From Prasinococcaceae sp. CCMP 1430 (lineage: Eukaryota > Prasinodermophyta > Palmophyllophyceae > Prasinococcales > Prasinococcaceae): a DNA stretch of 34,735 nt. Shown here one piece after another: positions 7,210 to 15,037 of this stretch. The translations under genes and the position numbers were made by a program. The notes under the pieces are model-generated. The model had not been told where the DNA came from. It saw only the letters and a list, made by a program, of their open reading frames with translations, and made no database searches. The stretch's first letter is position 1, and every line of letters begins with the position of its first letter. The stretch covers positions 105,894 to 140,628 of the forward strand of contig RQSC01001079.1 of assembly GCA_013416795.1 (NCBI GenBank), read 5' to 3'.

Positions 7210-9582
7210 TTGGGCGGGCGACAGGCATGGCCGGCCGGGCGTCGCGAGGGGGCTCCCCCGACGCGCGGAGGCGGCGGCGGTGGCGCGTGCGCGCGCTGCC
7301 TCAAGCCGCTTGGGACGCGCGCGCAGCAGCTCGCTTGGGCGGCGCGGCTGCCGCTGGCGGGGGCGGACGCGCGCGACGCAGGCGAGGCGGACGCAGAGGG
7401 CTATCACGGCTGGCGGTGCCTGTGCGCAGGTGGCTGCGGCGCTGCCTACTGCTCCCTCGCGTGTCGAGCGGAGGACTGGGGCGCCGGCGGGCACGAGCTG
7501 GTGTGTGCAGGGCCGCACGACGAGGCGCACCCGCTTGTTGAGCTCGAGCGCGCGGCGAGGGAGTCGCACGAGTCGTTCGGTGCGGCGGCGGCTGCGCTCG
7601 CGGCTGCTGCTGCGGCGGCAGACCACGAGGCGGCGGTAGCGCGTCTGGGGGCGCTGCGCCGCCCGACGGTGCCGTGGTGGGAACTCCAGGCGGTGGGAAT
7701 GGCGCCTAAGCGCGCGCGGCGTGTCGTGGCCGAGTGTCGCGCGCAGGCTGCCGAGGCGCACGCAATGTTCCGCGTTGGGATGATGTACGAGGGCGGCGTG
7801 GACGAAGGGAGTGCCGCGCTCGCGCAGGACGCGTGGGTGGGCGTGCTGGGCGCGCTCGAGACAGCTCGTGTGCCGCTATCGTTGCCGCCGCCTGCGTTGG
7901 GCCACTGTATCGAGCGTCTCGCGGCCATCGAGCGTGGCGAGGCGCCGAAGGGCGACGCCGAGCGCCTGGCGGCAGTGCTGGACGCGGTGGTCAGAGTCGC
8001 CGCCGAGGCGCCGGCGGCCGACGGCGCGTGCGCGTCGGACTCCGACTCCGACTCCGACGACTACGCCTCGAGCGACTACGACGACGCCAGCGATATCGAA
8101 GGCGACGTCGAAACCACTGCCGCTGGCGCGGACGCCACCGGCGGCGCGGACGGCGGCAGTGCCGCAGGTGTCGGGGCCGCCGGGACCGCCGGGGCCTACC
8201 AAGCCGCAGGGGCTGACCGCGGACGCGCGAACGCTGAAGCCGATCCCGTCAGCGCCGGAGCGGACGGTGCCGCGCGCGCCGAACGCCGCTGCCGTGACCT
8301 GCTGGCGACCTGGAGCGCCGACGCGGCGTCGCTCTGCCCCCTGCGCGGCGTCGACGCAGTGGGTTTGATGCCGCCCGAAGCGGAGATGCGCCACTCGTGC
8401 GTGCCCAACTGCCAGCTCGAGGCAAGGTGGGAGCCATTGCTAGCCACTGCCGCCGAGCGCGACGCGGCAGCGACGGCGGCGGGTGGCGGTGAGGCGCGAT
8501 ACGACGCCTTTCGTGGCAGAGTAGTCGTCGACGCCATCGCGCTTCGAGACATCGCCGAGGGAGAGGAGCTCACGGTCGCCATGGTAGCAACTAATGCGAC
8601 AGCCGAGGGCCGCGCCGCCGCGATGGCTGCGCGAGGGCTGCCCTCACCGTGCGGCTGCGCGCGATGCACATTCGAGCGCGCCGGCAGGGACGCGGCCGCC
8701 GTCGGTGCAGCATCTGACGTGCGCCTACTGGCGGACCTGGCCACCGAAGAGGGCCGCCACGACGAAGCAGCGGCGCTCCACGCCGAGAGGCAAGCTCGCG
8801 CCACCGATGGAGCTGCGATTGCGGACGCAGGCTACGCCCGCGGCGCGGCGCTCATGGCTGCCAATCGATGGGCGGACGCGCACCGCGTCTGGCGCGAGGC
8901 CGCCGAGGCGTGCCCCGAGCACAGTCTCCTGGCTGGCGTCGAGGCCAAGCGCCGCGCCTACTCCTGCGCGGCGTCAGCCTTTCGGCCGTTGCCCAAGGGC
9001 TTCGCCGACGCCTGTGCGACGCACCGCCTCTCGCCTCTGCACCGCGTAGTGGTCACGCCGCCGCTCCTGTCGGCGGAGCAATGCGCGGCGATCGTCAGCG
9101 CCGCCGAAGCCGCCGCCGAGGCGCGGGGCGGCTGGACTACCTCGCGGCACTATGGCGTGCCCACCACGGATGTGCCCCTCGCCGAAGTTCCCGAGGCGCT
9201 GGCGGTGTTCCGCGAGGCATGGGCACGTGCGCTCGCACCCGCACTGGCGGCGCTGTTCCCCGACGCGGTGGAGGGCGTGCCGGCGTCGCGGCTGCGCGTC
9301 CACGACGCCTTCGTTGTGCGCTACGACAGTGCCGAGCGCCGCGGCTTGCCACGGCACCGCGATGAGGCGCAAATTAGCGCCACGCTGGCGCTCAACGCCC
9401 CGCCGGCGTACGCCGGTGGCGGCACGCACTTCCCTGCGCTCGGCAGGGCGATCGACGCGAGCAACGTAGGCGGCGCCGTGCTCTTCGAGGGCGGTGCGGT
9501 CGAGCATGCCGGGGAGGTCATCACAGCGGGAACGAGGTACATCGTTGCCATCTTCGCCGGGGCTGGCGAGGGCGAGGACTGA
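7210..9582 (+). CDS. SMYD-like MYND-SET protein fused to a C-terminal 2OG-Fe(II) oxygenase domain
   Basis: The 790-codon frame holds, in order: a MYND zinc finger (residues about 27-99, CARC ... AYCSLAC ... W ... H ... C); an acidic Ser-Asp insert (about 275-300); SET-core elements (MRHSCVPNCQ at about 393, equivalent to the NHSCxPN motif; then VVDAIALRDIAEGEELTV); a post-SET CGCARC cluster near 481; a helical repeat region; and from about 610 a prolyl-hydroxylase-like double-stranded beta-helix with Fe(II) ligands H716-x-D718 and H766 and a 2-oxoglutarate-binding R776. Such proteins would methylate lysine and hydroxylate or demethylate a substrate; the target is unknown. No in-frame ATG precedes the MYND finger (7210 is TTG), and the ATG at 7227 is out of frame. 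The N-terminal SET half with its GxG motif is not seen, so an upstream exon or an indel is likely. Confidence 0.75.
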   Translation: MGGRQAWPAGRREGAPPTRGGGGGGACARCLKPLGTRAQQLAWAARLPLAGADARDAGEADAEGYHGWRCLCAGGCGAAYCSLACRAEDWGAGGHELVCAGPHDEAHPLVELERAARESHESFGAAAAALAAAAAAADHEAAVARLGALRRPTVPWWELQAVGMAPKRARRVVAECRAQAAEAHAMFRVGMMYEGGVDEGSAALAQDAWVGVLGALETARVPLSLPPPALGHCIERLAAIERGEAPKGDAERLAAVLDAVVRVAAEAPAADGACASDSDSDSDDYASSDYDDASDIEGDVETTAAGADATGGADGGSAAGVGAAGTAGAYQAAGADRGRANAEADPVSAGADGAARAERRCRDLLATWSADAASLCPLRGVDAVGLMPPEAEMRHSCVPNCQLEARWEPLLATAAERDAAATAAGGGEARYDAFRGRVVVDAIALRDIAEGEELTVAMVATNATAEGRAAAMAARGLPSPCGCARCTFERAGRDAAAVGAASDVRLLADLATEEGRHDEAAALHAERQARATDGAAIADAGYARGAALMAANRWADAHRVWREAAEACPEHSLLAGVEAKRRAYSCAASAFRPLPKGFADACATHRLSPLHRVVVTPPLLSAEQCAAIVSAAEAAAEARGGWTTSRHYGVPTTDVPLAEVPEALAVFREAWARALAPALAALFPDAVEGVPASRLRVHDAFVVRYDSAERRGLPRHRDEAQISATLALNAPPAYAGGGTHFPALGRAIDASNVGGAVLFEGGAVEHAGEVITAGTRYIVAIFAGAGEGED

Positions 9583-10245
9583 GCCCAGCGGACGTGCGGT
9601 GGCGGCGGCGGGGCCAGCGTTGTCCGCTATTGTTGTACACATTAATTACTGTACTTGTACCATACACGCACGCATCCACCCGTGCATTCACGCGAGCGCG
9701 CGCGCGTGCGAGCGAGCGCGCGCGAGCGCACGGTGTGCGCGCGCATGGGCGAGGCGTCCGCGTCGCCCTTGTGTGCGCGCGTACATGTATGCGCTAAGCG
9801 AGGTGTGTGGCGCGTGGTGTGTGGTGCGTGGGGACTCGTGCGCTAGCGAGAGTGCGCTCTCATGCCAATGCGCTGGCGTTTTGGGGTTTAGCACACCATC
9901 GCATTTGCTATGAGCTCACATAAACCCACGGGAAGGGGAAATCACCAGTCTAGCTTGAAGTAGCCACTGCACGTTCCGGTACATGTACGCGTGTGTTTTG
10001 GCACGGACGGTCGGCGACTCCGTTTTTTAGATATGTTGAGGAGGGGGTCGCGCGCGATTTGGCGGGAAGCGCCGCGGTTGGCTGTCGGCGCACGGAAGTT
10101 ATCCAGTTGCGCGCGCCGGGGTGGGGTGGGGGGGAGGTGCCGAGGGCGCCTGCGTTGAGGCGGCGGCGCGGATGCCGCCGGGGCGCTCGCGGCTGCGCCG
10201 GATGCGCTCGCGGGCGCGGCGCACGCACTAGGCCTGGACGCGGCG
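9583..10245. other. Intergenic spacer upstream of the TauE/SafE gene
   Basis: 663 bp. It starts with a GTAC-rich, AT-richer stretch just after the MYND-SET stop (9634-9665, probable 3' UTR and polyadenylation region). Long alternating CG/GCGA low-complexity sequence follows (9686-9760), then a TG/GTGTG-rich section (9800-9835) and a GGGTTTAG telomere-like octamer near 9885. No gene was recognised. Confidence 0.45.
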
Positions 10246-11178
10246 ATGGCAGGGGATGGGGCCGTGCAGACTCTGGAGCTCGTCGCGCTCTCGGCCGCGG
10301 TCGCCACGCTCAGCCAGTGCCTCACAGGATTCGGATTTGGCATGGTGGCTGTCGGCATCCTCGGGCCGCTGCAGGCGGAGGGCGACCTGCCGGGGCTGCC
10401 CTTCAGCGCCATCGTGGCGGTGGTGATCCTGCTCAGCGTGCCCGTGACGCTCGCGCAGGTGTGGGAGAAACGCGAGTACGTCGAGCTGGATGGCGTCAGC
10501 GTGCTGCTGGGAGCCGCGCTGCTGGGCACGCCCGTGGGCGTGTTGTCGCTGCAGCTGCTCGACGAGAGGCTCGTGCTCACGCTGCTGGGCACGGTGATCG
10601 TGCTCTTCTCGGCCAGCGAGCTCAACAACCTCTTCCAGGATGTACAAGCCGCGCGCGCGCAGGAAGAGCTCGAGGCCAAGGCCGCTTCCTCCGATTCGGA
10701 CGACGACGAGGTCACTGCGGCCGCGGAGGCGGCGGCAGCGGCCGCGGCTGCCAGCGAGGAAGGGCGGCTCGTGCTCAAAGACGAGCGCTGGGCGCCCGTC
10801 TTTGGCGGCCTGGCGGGGGTGCTGGGCGGCGCTTTCGCCGTGCCCTCGCCCTTCGTGGTGATGTACGCCGCCATGCGGCGCTGGGACACCGAGCCGCTGC
10901 GCTGCAAGGCCAACTTGGTGTTCGTGCTGGCTGCCATGCGCACGCTGGTCACTGTCATCGATGCCGCGCGGGGCGAGTACAACGACCCTGTGGTGCTCTC
11001 CTCGGTGCTCGTGTGCGCGCCCGCTTGTGTGCTTGCGTACAACCTCGCCGGAACGCTCGAGGGCAAGGTGAACCCCACGCTCTTCAGAGGACTCGTGGTG
11101 GGCAAGCTGATGATAAACGGGTTCATCCTGCTCGTGCCCGCCATCCTCGAGGCCGCGGGGCCGAGCGCTGCGCAATGA
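10246..11178 (+). CDS. TauE/SafE-family anion transporter
   Basis: 310 residues, ATG at 10246 (context GCGATGG). Hydrophobic helices fall in two homologous halves. The first begins with the family signature LSQCLTGFGFGMVAVGIL (about residues 22-39). The second begins with GGLAGVLGGAFAVPSPFVVMY (about 188-208), the usual inverted repeat of TauE/SafE permeases. A hydrophilic, acidic and Ala-rich linker (about 135-180) separates the halves and probably faces the cytosol. Characterised members export sulfite, sulfoacetate or related organic anions; the eukaryotic substrates are mostly undefined, so no substrate is assigned. Length and helix count are slightly above the bacterial norm because of the linker. 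The gene follows the MYND-SET gene in tandem and converges on the FHA-fibrillin gene with 111 bp between stops. Confidence 0.8.
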   Translation: MAGDGAVQTLELVALSAAVATLSQCLTGFGFGMVAVGILGPLQAEGDLPGLPFSAIVAVVILLSVPVTLAQVWEKREYVELDGVSVLLGAALLGTPVGVLSLQLLDERLVLTLLGTVIVLFSASELNNLFQDVQAARAQEELEAKAASSDSDDDEVTAAAEAAAAAAAASEEGRLVLKDERWAPVFGGLAGVLGGAFAVPSPFVVMYAAMRRWDTEPLRCKANLVFVLAAMRTLVTVIDAARGEYNDPVVLSSVLVCAPACVLAYNLAGTLEGKVNPTLFRGLVVGKLMINGFILLVPAILEAAGPSAAQ

Positions 11179-11289
11179 CGGCCACACGTGTAAACTGCAT
11201 GTACAGTAACTGCTCTTACGGTACACTCCATGCTTGCTTTGCGGCGCGCTCTTGAAAATTGGACGGCTCGGCGTGCGCTCAACTGACGG

Positions 11290-12996
11290 TCAGTCTACAC
11301 GCGTCAGGACGAACAGGTCGCCCATGTCGTTGCGGGAGATGCGCATGTCGTAGTCGAGGTACGTCGTGTCGAGCCACGCGCCTGAGCCGCCGCGCCCGGT
11401 CGCCGCGAGCTCCCACTCGATGGCCAGCCTTGCAGGGGTCTTCGGCGGCGCCTTGAGCTGCAGCGGGCCGATCTTGAAGTCGGTGAAGTTGAGGGCGAGC
11501 CGCGAGTCGCTCTGAGCCTCGACGTCGCCGATTGCCACGTTGGTGAAGTCGGACATGAAGAAGTTGTACGTGGTCTCGTTGATGAGCTTGAGCGAGTACA
11601 TGTCCACGCGCTGTTTGATGCCGCCCGCCTTGGGCTTGATAGCAGGCACGCCCGGCGCGGCGTTTCCCCCGATGGCGGCGAGGCAGGTGGTGTACTGCAG
11701 CTCCCACTCCCCATTCATCAGGGGGCTGCGAAGCGGCTTCGCTGTCGGGTTGGCCGCCTCGAGGGCGCACGCGAGCTTCTGCACGGCGCGTCGCTTCTCC
11801 TCCGAGGCAGCCAGCCCACGCTCCAAGCCTAATATTGCGGCGAGCAACGCAGACTTGGCGTCCTTGGTCTCTGCCGCAGATGCCCCCTGCACGAAGGTGG
11901 GCTTGTAGTTCACCTGCAGCTGCGAGTTGACCATGTTGCCGCCGCCGCCACCCGAGAGCGCGCTGCGCAAGCTGTCTGCGAATCCCGCCTTTTCCGCCTG
12001 CGCCGCGTCGATCGCGCCCCCCGCGTCATCGATGACGGCGACCTCCACAGCCTGCGCCTCCGCAGGCACGATGGCGGCCGAGGCGCTGACGGGCACGGGA
12101 AGACTCGCGCCCGTGACCGTGGCATCGGCATCCTCGGGCTCGACATCACCATCTGCCTCGACAGGCAGCGCTTCCACAGCTGCGGGCTCGTTGGCGGCAT
12201 CCGCGCCTCGCTGCTGGTAGAAGGCCTTGGCCTCGGCCTGCGCCTGGGCCACCGCCTGCTGCTCCTCCTCCTCAGCCTCGGCCTGGGCGGCAGCCGCCTC
12301 CAACGCCTCCGCCGCAGCGCGCTCGCGCTCCGCCTCGCGCGCCTCCCGCAGCCGGTCGGCTGCAGCCTCGGCCGCGGCTGCGCCCGCTTTGCCGACGCCC
12401 TTGCCGAGCGCTCCCAACAGGTTTCCCGCCTGGGACAGAGCCTCCGACGCGCCGGCGGCGAGCGCGTCCGTGCTGCCCTCGCCGGCCCCGGTCTCGGCAT
12501 CGGCCTCCCGCTTCTTCTTCTGCTGCTGCTGTCGAAACTGCTTCGCTTGCTCCGCCTGCTGCCGCGCACCCTCCGCAGCCGCCTTGAGCGCAGCGGATCC
12601 CGCCGGTGACGCCTCGTCCTGCGCGCTGCTGGTGGCCGTCAAGAAGGCCTTGGTGGCGAGAATCAGCGTGTCGCCATCCTCGAGGGCGTACGCCACGCCC
12701 GGCTCGAGCGCCTGCGGCCCGAAGAGCCCTGCGCCGAGGCCGCCCTTCGCTCGCTTGATCGCGGTGCCGTTCGTCGAGCCCAGGTCGGTGACGAGCAGCC
12801 GGCCCTCCCGGTCGAGTTCGAGCTCGCAGTGCCGCCCCGATACGACGTCCACGAGCACGCCCGCGTCGTTGCGCTCGCCCTCGCGCCCCAGCACGACCTT
12901 CTTGCCCGCGCGGGCGAGCGCGAGCTTCTGCTTCACGAGCGTGCTGCCGGCGAGCTCCCACCCGCCGCGCGCGCGCGCGGCGCACGCCGCGCGCCG
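11290..12996 (-). CDS. FHA domain fused to PAP/fibrillin domain, 5' partial
   Basis: The frame runs from the N at 12997 to TGA at 11290 (568 residues). The N-terminal part is a forkhead-associated phosphothreonine-binding domain: GREGE, then SGRHCEL, then LGSTNGT. The middle is an Ala/Glu/Gln-rich predicted coiled coil (about residues 140-330) including a Gln-Lys run. The C-terminal 190 residues match plastid lipid-associated proteins (fibrillins): a GEWELQYTT block and the terminal YLDYDMRISRNDMGDLFVLTR. Fibrillins bind lipids at plastoglobules and thylakoids, so plastid location is inferred; the expected targeting peptide would lie beyond the N. The FHA domain suggests recruitment by a phosphorylated partner. 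Only the extreme N-terminus seems missing. It abuts a truncated P450 at the N, which suggests a contig join. Confidence 0.8.
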   Translation of the reverse strand, partial: RRAACAARARGGWELAGSTLVKQKLALARAGKKVVLGREGERNDAGVLVDVVSGRHCELELDREGRLLVTDLGSTNGTAIKRAKGGLGAGLFGPQALEPGVAYALEDGDTLILATKAFLTATSSAQDEASPAGSAALKAAAEGARQQAEQAKQFRQQQQKKKREADAETGAGEGSTDALAAGASEALSQAGNLLGALGKGVGKAGAAAAEAAADRLREAREAERERAAAEALEAAAAQAEAEEEEQQAVAQAQAEAKAFYQQRGADAANEPAAVEALPVEADGDVEPEDADATVTGASLPVPVSASAAIVPAEAQAVEVAVIDDAGGAIDAAQAEKAGFADSLRSALSGGGGGNMVNSQLQVNYKPTFVQGASAAETKDAKSALLAAILGLERGLAASEEKRRAVQKLACALEAANPTAKPLRSPLMNGEWELQYTTCLAAIGGNAAPGVPAIKPKAGGIKQRVDMYSLKLINETTYNFFMSDFTNVAIGDVEAQSDSRLALNFTDFKIGPLQLKAPPKTPARLAIEWELAATGRGGSGAWLDTTYLDYDMRISRNDMGDLFVLTRVD

Positions 12997-12997
12997 N
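12997..12997. other. Ambiguous base N, probable contig join
   Basis: A single N in a GCGCC-rich stretch. Two genes on opposite strands both lose their 5' parts exactly here: the FHA-fibrillin gene to the left and the P450 to the right. A collapsed gap between contigs is more likely than a single miscalled base. Confidence 0.65.
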
Positions 12998-13801
12998 GGC
13001 GTGGACGTTGCGTGGCTGAAGGGCTTTATCACGAACATGCTATTTGGTGGCATCGAGACGACCGCCGCGAGCCTGAGCGCCATCCTTCCCGAGCTCTACG
13101 CCATGCCGGAGCTCACGGCTGCGCTGCGCGCGGATGTTGAGGCGGCGATGCCCGCCGCAGCTGCCAAAGCGGCGCAGGAGGGCGCCACAATCGAGGACGT
13201 CACCGCGGAAATCACGCCGGACGGGCTGGCGGCGGCCACCCTGCTCAACGCCACCGTGCTCGAAACGCTGCGTTTCTGGGTTGTGGTCCCATTTGCCTTC
13301 CGCGAGGTCATCGTCGACGACCTGGTTGTGGGTGGATTTCACATCCCCAAGGGCCACACCGTGATTCTATTCTCAGGGAGTGCGCTCAACGAGATGTCTC
13401 GCCCTGACGGTGGGGCGTGGGACGATGCAGATGCGTTCGACCCGCGCCGCTGGCTCCCCTGGCTGGAGAGCCTTCCTGCGAGCTCGAGCGTGGCGCGAGG
13501 CAGCAAGGCCTTCGGATCCAACTTCACGCCCTTTGGGTGCGGACCGCGAGTGTGTCCTGGCCAAGTCTTGGCGACCAACGAGCTGCTCATTCTCTTGAGT
13601 GCTATGCTACTGACCGTCGACTGGGTCGTGCCTGATGGCGTGGATGGTACCAAGCCCGGCGATTCGCCGCGGGCGTGGCGCGACCGCGTGTTCAATTTGC
13701 GGCGCGGAGGCGACAACGGTTTCACGATCGATGCCAAACGCCGGCGCCCCGACAACAAGCACGGCGCGGCGCCACAGACGCCGGCCGCGGAGGCTTCCTG
13801 A
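12998..13801 (+). CDS. Cytochrome P450, C-terminal half only
   Basis: The frame is open from the N at 12997 to TGA at 13799-13801 (about 267 residues). The first recognisable element is the I-helix oxygen-activation motif MLFGGIETT (normally A/G-G-x-D/E-T-T). It is followed by the K-helix ExxR (ETLRF), a DPRRWLPW meander/PERF-like segment, and the heme loop FTPFGCGPRVCPGQ with the ligating Cys. All the C-terminal hallmarks are intact, but the N-terminal 230 to 270 residues (membrane anchor, substrate-recognition loops) are absent because the frame begins at the N. It cannot be placed in a P450 clan by eye; the Glu in the I-helix (GIETT) recalls sterol or carotenoid hydroxylase groups but is not diagnostic. 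Fragment by assembly rather than a proven pseudogene. Confidence 0.8.
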   Translation, partial: GVDVAWLKGFITNMLFGGIETTAASLSAILPELYAMPELTAALRADVEAAMPAAAAKAAQEGATIEDVTAEITPDGLAAATLLNATVLETLRFWVVVPFAFREVIVDDLVVGGFHIPKGHTVILFSGSALNEMSRPDGGAWDDADAFDPRRWLPWLESLPASSSVARGSKAFGSNFTPFGCGPRVCPGQVLATNELLILLSAMLLTVDWVVPDGVDGTKPGDSPRAWRDRVFNLRRGGDNGFTIDAKRRRPDNKHGAAPQTPAAEAS

Positions 13802-14093
13802 CGCGTTCTGCTGACAGCAGATGTGCATGTGACCGGCGCTAAAGTATATGCCCGCCACCTGAGCACGGGGCCACCCTGGCCGTAAAAAATGTGTGTTTTG
13901 TTGTGTCGTCGCTCGCGCCTGCACAAGCAATGTTCTCGCTCATCTCCTCGTACCCTTTGCTTGTCGACCTTCGTCTATGCACCATGCGCACGACGAAGCT
14001 GTCATTATTGCTCTGCTCGCTCCACTGTGGCCTGCGTGCATCACTTAGTCGTCGGGCGGTGGCGGTGGCGGCGGTGCAGCGGCGGCAGCGGCC

Positions 14094-14879
14094 ATGGCGG
14101 CGGTTGCGACGACGGTGGACACGTCCCCAAAGTCCGCGCTGCGTGGTGCGGAGGGCCAGGCGCGCGTGCCGAGACATGTGGCGTTCATTATGGACGGCAA
14201 TGCGCGCTGGGCGCGGCGGCGCGCGCTGGGCTCGGCCGCCGGGCACGAGGCGGGCGTCGCGGCGCTGCGCAAGTGCGTGCGGGCGGCGGCAGACGCGGGC
14301 GTGCGGGTGGTCTCTGTGTACGCCTTCTCGACCGAGAACTGGTCGCGCCCACCCGCGGAGGTCGCCTCGCTCCTCGTGCTGCTCGAGCGCACGCTCACCG
14401 CCGAGCTCCCCGAGCTGCAACGCGAGGGCGTTCGCGTGACCGCGACGGGTGACCTGGCGCGGCTACCAGCGCCGCTCGCCGCCGCGACGGAGGCGGCCAT
14501 TAATGCCACGCAGGCTAATAGGACGATGGACCTGTGCATCGCCATGGGCTACAGCGGACGGCAGGAGATCACCAAGGCTGTCCGCTCTCTCGCCGCGCGT
14601 GTGGAAGCCGGTGAGCTGCGCGCGCGAGACATCGACGAGGACGCCATCGCCGCCACGCTGCACACGGCCGCGCTGCCCGAGGGCTGTGAGGAGCCGGACC
14701 TGCTGATACGCACGAGTGGCGAGATGCGCCTCTCCAATTTCATGCTGTGGCAAACGGCATACACCGAGCTCTACTTCACGGACACGCTCTGGCCTGACTT
14801 CGACGAGGCAGAGCTGCGCGCGGCGCTCGACGAGTACGCCGCGCGCACGCGGCGCTTCGGCCGGCGCGACGCCGACTGA
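14094..14879 (+). CDS. cis-prenyltransferase (UppS/DHDDS family)
   Basis: 261 residues, ATG at 14094 (context GCCATGG). It carries all signature blocks of cis-prenyltransferases: HVAFIMDGNARWARRR with the catalytic Asp (about residues 27-42), VSVYAFSTENW (about 75-85), a helical stretch, LCIAMGYSGRQEI, and PDLLIRTSGEMRLSNFMLWQ followed by YTELYFTDTLWPDF. These enzymes add isopentenyl diphosphate in cis to make polyprenyl diphosphates (dolichol or plastid polyprenols). The protein looks like the single-chain bacterial or plastid type rather than the two-subunit DHDDS/NUS1 complex. A short N-terminal extension could be part of a targeting signal but is not convincing. It follows the P450 in tandem (292-bp spacer) and converges on E-Syt with 158 bp between stops. 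Confidence 0.87.
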   Translation: MAAVATTVDTSPKSALRGAEGQARVPRHVAFIMDGNARWARRRALGSAAGHEAGVAALRKCVRAAADAGVRVVSVYAFSTENWSRPPAEVASLLVLLERTLTAELPELQREGVRVTATGDLARLPAPLAAATEAAINATQANRTMDLCIAMGYSGRQEITKAVRSLAARVEAGELRARDIDEDAIAATLHTAALPEGCEEPDLLIRTSGEMRLSNFMLWQTAYTELYFTDTLWPDFDEAELRAALDEYAARTRRFGRRDAD

Positions 14880-15037
14880 CGCCCCACGCTGGCGCCGACT
14901 GCATGCGCGCACGCCTCTCTTGTATACTACTGAAGTACTACACTACATGCGCAGCTTTCGTATTGCGCGTTCAGTTGTGATTTGTGGAGGTGCTGTGGTA
15001 CCCTTACACAGCACAGCCTGCACGCGCGGGTATGCCG

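Noticed and set aside
9942-11282. 446-codon minus frame rich in Ser/Thr
   Set aside because: Antisense to the TauE/SafE gene; serine runs come from reading GC-rich codons backwards.
12227-12996. Plus-strand Ser/Ala-rich frame that continues through the N into the P450
   Set aside because: Left of the N this frame is antisense to the FHA-fibrillin gene; only the part right of the N is P450.
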